Below the pieces are notes generated by a model. That model had not been told where the DNA came from and searched no databases. It was given only the letters and a program-made list of their open reading frames with translations. This document shows, piece by piece, positions 5,672 through 9,507 of a DNA stretch of 9,507 nt (within the stretch, counting starts at the first letter, position 1; each line of letters opens with the position of its first letter). The translations under genes and the position numbers were made by a program. The DNA comes from Betaproteobacteria bacterium RBG_16_58_11 (GTDB lineage Bacteria; Pseudomonadota; Gammaproteobacteria; Burkholderiales; Thiobacteraceae), in contig MEQN01000072.1 of NCBI GenBank assembly GCA_001770235.1, positions 2,766-12,272 on the forward strand. The letters are read 5' to 3'.

Positions 5672-6595
5672 TTAATTAAACAATTCTTCTTTATGCACGA
5701 CTGCCGTGCCCAGCTTGGCCACCACGATGCCGGCGGCGCGATTGGCGACCCGCACCGCCTCGGCCATGTCGGCGCCACAGGCCAGCATCACCGCAAGCGT
5801 GGCGATCACGGTATCGCCCGCACCCGAGACATCGAATACCTCGCGCGCCTGGGTCTGTTCATGCACTCTTTCACCTTCACGATACAGCGTCATCCCTTCC
5901 TCGCTGCGCGTCACGAGCAGCCCCTTGAGGTTTAGCTCGCGACGCAGCGCTTCGGCTTTGCGGGTCAGTTCCTCTTCGGTCTTCCAGCTACCCGCCACTT
6001 CACGGAACTCACCCCGGTTGGGCGTAATCAAGGTGGCGTTGCGGTAGCGCGCATAGTCCTCGCCTTTCGGATCGACCAACACCGGCTTGTTCGCCGCGTT
6101 GGCCAGCTCGATCATGCGCGTGATGTGTGCGAGCCCGCCTTTGCCGTAATCGGACAACACCACCACATCGCACTCGCCCAGCAAGCGCTCATAATCGGCC
6201 AAGGCGGCGGAGAGCACTTCATGGCTGGGCGCTGTCTCGAAATCGATGCGCAGCAACTGCTGCTGCCGCCCGATGACGCGCAATTTGATCGTGGTTGAAA
6301 TCGTCGGGTCGCGATGCAACTCGGCAGCCACGCCTTCGGCGCGCATCAGCTCGGCAATCGTGGTACCGGCTTCATCGTCGCCGGTCACCGACAACAACGC
6401 CGCCTGGGCGGACAAAGCCGCAATATTGCGCGCCACATTGGCAGCGCCGCCGGGCCGCTCGTCGCTGCTGGTCACGCGCACCACCGGCACCGGCGCCTCG
6501 GGCGAAATGCGGCTCACCTCACCGAACCAATAGCGGTCGAGCATCACATCGCCCACCACCAACACGCGCGCCGACGCTAAGGCCTCACTCTTCAC
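5672..6595 (-). CDS. hldA: D-glycero-beta-D-manno-heptose-7-phosphate kinase (stand-alone kinase)
   Basis: PfkB/ribokinase-type sugar kinase. It phosphorylates D-glycero-beta-D-manno-heptose 7-phosphate at C1, an early step to ADP-heptose. Family features are [21 protein letters not shown] (15-35) at the sugar site, [10 protein letters not shown] (48-57), and the C-terminal anion hole DVSGAGDT (255-262) with catalytic Asp261. At 307 residues it corresponds only to the first half of E. coli HldE (RfaE). The adenylyltransferase half is absent, so a separate hldC must be encoded elsewhere, the usual state in many betaproteobacteria. The start is GTG at 6593-6595, six bases after GAGGAG and 10 nt after the ugd stop. 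It is followed by hldD, the later step of the same pathway. Confidence 0.95.
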   Translation of the reverse strand: MKSEALASARVLVVGDVMLDRYWFGEVSRISPEAPVPVVRVTSSDERPGGAANVARNIAALSAQAALLSVTGDDEAGTTIAELMRAEGVAAELHRDPTISTTIKLRVIGRQQQLLRIDFETAPSHEVLSAALADYERLLGECDVVVLSDYGKGGLAHITRMIELANAANKPVLVDPKGEDYARYRNATLITPNRGEFREVAGSWKTEEELTRKAEALRRELNLKGLLVTRSEEGMTLYREGERVHEQTQAREVFDVSGAGDTVIATLAVMLACGADMAEAVRVANRAAGIVVAKLGTAVVHKEELFN

Positions 6596-6605
6596 GCCTA
6601 ACTCC

Positions 6606-7928
6606 TCACTGACGTCCTATCGGGAAATATTCCAGCCCCTGCTCGCGCACCAGCTTCGGCTCGTACAAGTTGCGCCCATCGAAAATCACCGGATGCTTGA
6701 GCTTAGCCTTGATCTCGCTGAAATCCGGGCTGCGAAAAACTTTCCATTCGGTCACGATCACCAGCGCATCCGCGCCGTCCAGACAAGCCATCGGCGTATC
6801 GGCGTACTGCAAGCGCGGCTCATTGCCGTAGATGCGCTGCGTCTCGTGCACCGCCGCCGGGTCATACGCGGTGATGCTCGCGCCGCGCGCCCATAAGCCT
6901 TCCATGATGACGCGGCTGGGCGCTTCGCGCATATCGTCGGTATTCGGTTTGAACGCCAGTCCCCACAAGGCAAAGCGCTTGCCGGCCAGATTGGCGCCAA
7001 AGCGTTGTTCGATCTTTTGGATCAGCACGCCTTTTTGCCGTTCATTGGCGAGTTCAACCGCATTCAAGACTTTGAGATCGACGCCATTTTCCTGCGCGGT
7101 CCGTTGCAGGGCTTGCACGTCTTTGGGAAAACACGAGCCGCCATAGCCCACGCCGGGATAGAGAAAATGATAGCCGATGCGCGGATCGGAGCCGATGCCG
7201 TGGCGCACGTGCTCGATGTCGGCGCCGAGTTTTTCCGCCAGCAAGGCCAGCTCGTTCATGAATGAAATGCGCGTCGCCAGCATGGCATTGGCGGCATACT
7301 TGGTCAGCTCGGCCGAACGGATGTCCATGCCGATGATGCGTTCATGATTGCGTTGGAACGGCGCATAGAGGGTGCGTATCATTTCCAGCGCATGCGGGTC
7401 GTCGGTGCCGATCACGATGCGCTCGGGGCGCATGAAATCTTCCACTGCCGCGCCTTCCTTGAGAAATTCCGGATTCGACGCCACGGCGAACTCGATCTTC
7501 GCGCCGCGCTTGGCCAGCTCTTCCTGCACTGCCGTGCGCACCTTATCCGCCGTGCCCACCGGCACCGTGGATTTGTCCACGATGACGCGATATTCGGTCA
7601 TGTGGCGGCCGATATTGCGTGCCGCTGCGACCACGTATTGCAAGTCGGCCGAGCCGTCCTCGTCGGGCGGGGTGCCGACTGCGATGAATTGCACCGTGCC
7701 GAACGCCACGCTTTCTGCTACGTTGGTCGTGAAATGCAAGCGACCGGCGGCGACGTTGCGCTGCACCATGTCTTGCAGGCCCGGTTCGTAAATTGGGATG
7801 CCACCCTGCTTGAGTAGATTGATTTTGCCTTCATCGAGGTCGAGGCACATCACCTCGTTCCCTACCTCGGCAAGACAGGTTCCGGTGACTAAGCCGACAT
7901 AACCGGTGCCGATAATGGTGACTTTCAT
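6606..7928 (-). CDS. ugd: UDP-glucose 6-dehydrogenase
   Basis: Cytoplasmic NAD-dependent enzyme oxidising UDP-glucose twice to UDP-glucuronate, a precursor for capsule, exopolysaccharide and modified LPS sugars. The 440 residues are a full-length family member. The Rossmann loop GTGYVG is at 7-12 and FIAVGTPP at 81-88. STVPVGT is at 120-126, and NPEFLKEG carries Glu154 and Glu158. LTKYAANA has Lys210 and Asn214, and [10 protein letters not shown] holds the catalytic thiol Cys266. The C-terminal UDP-binding half contains [17 protein letters not shown] (322-338) and FDGRNLY (416-422). AGGAG lies six bases before ATG 7928. It begins 12 nt after the pyrF stop and ends 10 nt before hldA, so all are probably co-transcribed. 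Confidence 0.97.
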   Translation of the reverse strand: MKVTIIGTGYVGLVTGTCLAEVGNEVMCLDLDEGKINLLKQGGIPIYEPGLQDMVQRNVAAGRLHFTTNVAESVAFGTVQFIAVGTPPDEDGSADLQYVVAAARNIGRHMTEYRVIVDKSTVPVGTADKVRTAVQEELAKRGAKIEFAVASNPEFLKEGAAVEDFMRPERIVIGTDDPHALEMIRTLYAPFQRNHERIIGMDIRSAELTKYAANAMLATRISFMNELALLAEKLGADIEHVRHGIGSDPRIGYHFLYPGVGYGGSCFPKDVQALQRTAQENGVDLKVLNAVELANERQKGVLIQKIEQRFGANLAGKRFALWGLAFKPNTDDMREAPSRVIMEGLWARGASITAYDPAAVHETQRIYGNEPRLQYADTPMACLDGADALVIVTEWKVFRSPDFSEIKAKLKHPVIFDGRNLYEPKLVREQGLEYFPIGRQ

Positions 7929-7940
7929 TCCATGCTCCTA

Positions 7941-8639
7941 TTATTTGAATTCTATTTCACGCTGGATCGCCGCCAATGCCGCCAGCGGGTCCGGCGCTTG
8001 GGTGATCGGCCGCCCGACCACCAGATAGCTCGCGCCGTTTTGTATTGCCTCGCGCGGCGTCGCCACGCGCGCTTGGTCGCCGGTCGCCGCTTGTGCCGGG
8101 CGGATACCCGGCGTGACCAGCAAGAACGAAGCGCCGCGTTCGCGCCGGAGTTGCGCCACTTCGCGTGCCGAGCACACCACGCCATCCAGGCCGCAACGCT
8201 GCGAAAGCTGCGCTAAGCGCGACACTGCCTCCTGCGCGGTACCCATCATGCCCACCTCGGCGAGATCCTCATCCTGCATGCTGGTGAGTACGGTCACGGC
8301 AATCAGAATCGGCCTTGCAGGTACGCATTCCACCGCTTCGCGCGCGGCGCTGAGCATAGCATGCCCACCCAGGGCATGCACATTGAGCATCCATACGCCG
8401 AGCTTGGCGGCCGCGCGGCACGCCGCCGCTACGGTGTTGGGAATATCATGAAACTTGAGATCGAGAAATACGCCGTAGCCTTGATCCACCAAGCCCGCGA
8501 CAAATGCGGGGCCGGCGGACACAAATAACTCTTTACCCACCTTCAATTTGCAGCGCGCGGGGTCCAAGCGCGCAACCAGTTGTTGCGCCTCCGCGGCGGA
8601 GGCGTAGTCGAGCGCAACGATAATGCGGGGATCGCTCAT
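7941..8639 (-). CDS. pyrF: Orotidine 5'-phosphate decarboxylase
   Basis: Cytoplasmic enzyme converting orotidine 5'-phosphate to UMP, the last step of de novo pyrimidine synthesis. The 232-residue TIM barrel shows VALDY with Asp11 and KLKVGKE with Lys33. [12 protein letters not shown] gives the catalytic charged network Asp60, Lys62 and Asp65, and VTPGIRP (175-181) and VVGRPIT with Arg210 form the phosphate site. The start ATG at 8637-8639 overlaps the lapB stop by four bases (ATGA), and GAGGAA sits just upstream inside lapB, indicating translational coupling. The longer frame upstream is only lapB read in another phase. A lapB-pyrF junction is common in proteobacteria. UMP feeds the UDP-sugar pool used by the next gene, ugd. 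Confidence 0.97.
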   Translation of the reverse strand: MSDPRIIVALDYASAAEAQQLVARLDPARCKLKVGKELFVSAGPAFVAGLVDQGYGVFLDLKFHDIPNTVAAACRAAAKLGVWMLNVHALGGHAMLSAAREAVECVPARPILIAVTVLTSMQDEDLAEVGMMGTAQEAVSRLAQLSQRCGLDGVVCSAREVAQLRRERGASFLLVTPGIRPAQAATGDQARVATPREAIQNGASYLVVGRPITQAPDPLAALAAIQREIEFK

Positions 8640-9507
8640 GTGCTGGTTTCCTCGATGCGGCGCGGCGGAAAGCTTTCCCATCCGGTGCAAGCCGGGCAAT
8701 GCCAGAAAAACTGCCGCGCCTTGAAGCCGCAGCTCTCGCATTGATAATAGGCGAGGCGTTCGCTGTGCTGATGAACAAGATTTTTGACCAGTTGCACATG
8801 GGGGCGCTGTTCCGCCGGGACATCGAACAATTGCGCCTCCAGCAGTTTTTCATATCCTTGCAAGGTGGGATGGCGCTGCAACTCCGCGCGCACCAGGGGA
8901 TAGGCGGTTGCGATCCCTTCGTTGTCGAGCGTGGCTTGATACACCACGTTCAACATATCGATCGACGCATATTTCTCCAAATAGTGCTTGAGCAGCGCCA
9001 ATCCCTCCGCCGTGCGGCCCAAGGCCTTGAACGAGGCCAGCATCTTTGCCGCGACCAGCGGTAGAAAATCGGGCTGCTGCGATTCGATGCGACGCCAGAT
9101 CGCCAGCGCCTCTTCGTGCCGCCCCTGCGCCGCCTCGAACTCGCCCAGCAACAGGCTGGCGCGCACACTGCGCCGATTGATGCTGAGCGCTTCATCCAAA
9201 TACTGATGCGCTGCTTCATACCGGCCGGCCACCGCCTCGTTGGTGGCCAGCTCGCACATGAAATGCGCGATCTCGATTTGATGCGGCTGATTGGTGCGCT
9301 TAGCGAGTTGCTCCGCCGTGGCAATCGCTTGTTGCCACTCTCTTTCCTGCACGTAAATTTCCATCAGAAAGCGCAGCGCCTGCTCCGCGTAATGGGTTTC
9401 TGCCAATGCTTTGAAGATAAGTTCGGCGCGATCGAGCAAGCCCGCCGCAAGAAAATCTTGGCCAAGCTCGAATTGTGCGACGAGCCGCTGCTCGTGTCCG
9501 AGGTCAG
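8636..9507 (-). CDS. lapB: Lipopolysaccharide assembly protein LapB, TPR protein with zinc ribbon (N-terminus beyond right edge)
   Basis: LapB (YciM) is an inner-membrane-anchored adaptor. In E. coli it promotes FtsH degradation of LpxC and so limits LPS synthesis. Here 289 C-terminal residues are visible. Frame reading from the right edge begins [20 protein letters not shown], so the gene continues off the window. A first helix with the membrane anchor and the first TPRs, about 100 residues in E. coli terms, should lie outside. The middle is a run of helix-turn-helix TPR units with the usual small/large residue pattern (for example [21 protein letters not shown]). The last 40 residues hold a rubredoxin-like zinc ribbon, CESC followed ten residues later by [12 protein letters not shown]. 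This end is diagnostic for LapB. An internal TTG at 9439 is not the true start. It overlaps pyrF by four bases. Confidence 0.95.
   Translation of the reverse strand, partial: DLGHEQRLVAQFELGQDFLAAGLLDRAELIFKALAETHYAEQALRFLMEIYVQEREWQQAIATAEQLAKRTNQPHQIEIAHFMCELATNEAVAGRYEAAHQYLDEALSINRRSVRASLLLGEFEAAQGRHEEALAIWRRIESQQPDFLPLVAAKMLASFKALGRTAEGLALLKHYLEKYASIDMLNVVYQATLDNEGIATAYPLVRAELQRHPTLQGYEKLLEAQLFDVPAEQRPHVQLVKNLVHQHSERLAYYQCESCGFKARQFFWHCPACTGWESFPPRRIEETST

Noticed and set aside
5638..5778. 47-codon N-terminal extension of hldD
   Set aside because: It is out-of-frame translation of the hldA 3' end; the nucleotide-binding loop and ribosome binding site place the start at 5637.
7344..7817. 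157-codon plus-strand frame
   Set aside because: Antisense shadow of ugd in a G+C-rich third-position context.
8640..8741. 34-codon N-terminal extension of pyrF
   Set aside because: It overlaps the LapB zinc-ribbon codons; the family start and the four-base ATGA overlap fix the start at 8639.

Overview
The window looks like chromosomal DNA of a betaproteobacterium, probably of the Nitrosomonadales type. This is inferred from the gene order lapB-pyrF-ugd-hldA-hldD, the moderate-to-high G+C, and small conserved proteins that I associate with that group from memory. No rRNA, tRNA, CRISPR array or transposase gene is visible.

Left flank (1-1147, minus strand): the first 255 codons of a class I fructose-1,6-bisphosphate aldolase run off the left edge. 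Upstream of it lies a 58-codon, lysine-rich small protein with a TTG start. Two hairpins and a likely aldolase promoter lie between them.

Centre (about 1148-3937, plus strand): an accessory-looking island. A promoter whose -35 and -10 boxes sit inside an imperfect inverted repeat precedes a 99-residue protein with two membrane helices. After 118 nt comes a 625-residue protein that joins a papain-like (C1) cysteine peptidase domain to a C-terminal alpha/beta-hydrolase domain, with both sets of catalytic residues apparently intact. The 272 bp after it carry two adjacent hairpins and possibly the remains of a small secreted-protein gene.

Right flank (3938-9507, minus strand): a compact, apparently single operon read right to left: lapB (5' end outside the window), pyrF, ugd, hldA (heptose kinase domain only), hldD, a 76-codon gene and a 148-codon Cys-rich gene. 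Gaps are -4, 12, 10, 34, 10 and 16 nt. LapB is a TPR/zinc-ribbon protein controlling LPS synthesis. Ugd makes UDP-glucuronate, and HldA and HldD make ADP-heptose for the LPS inner core. PyrF supplies UMP, the parent of the UDP-sugars. The operon therefore ties control of LPS, precursor supply and core-sugar synthesis together. The last two small proteins are uncharacterised riders.

The most interesting object is the peptidase-hydrolase fusion with its small membrane-protein neighbour, placed between two housekeeping blocks.
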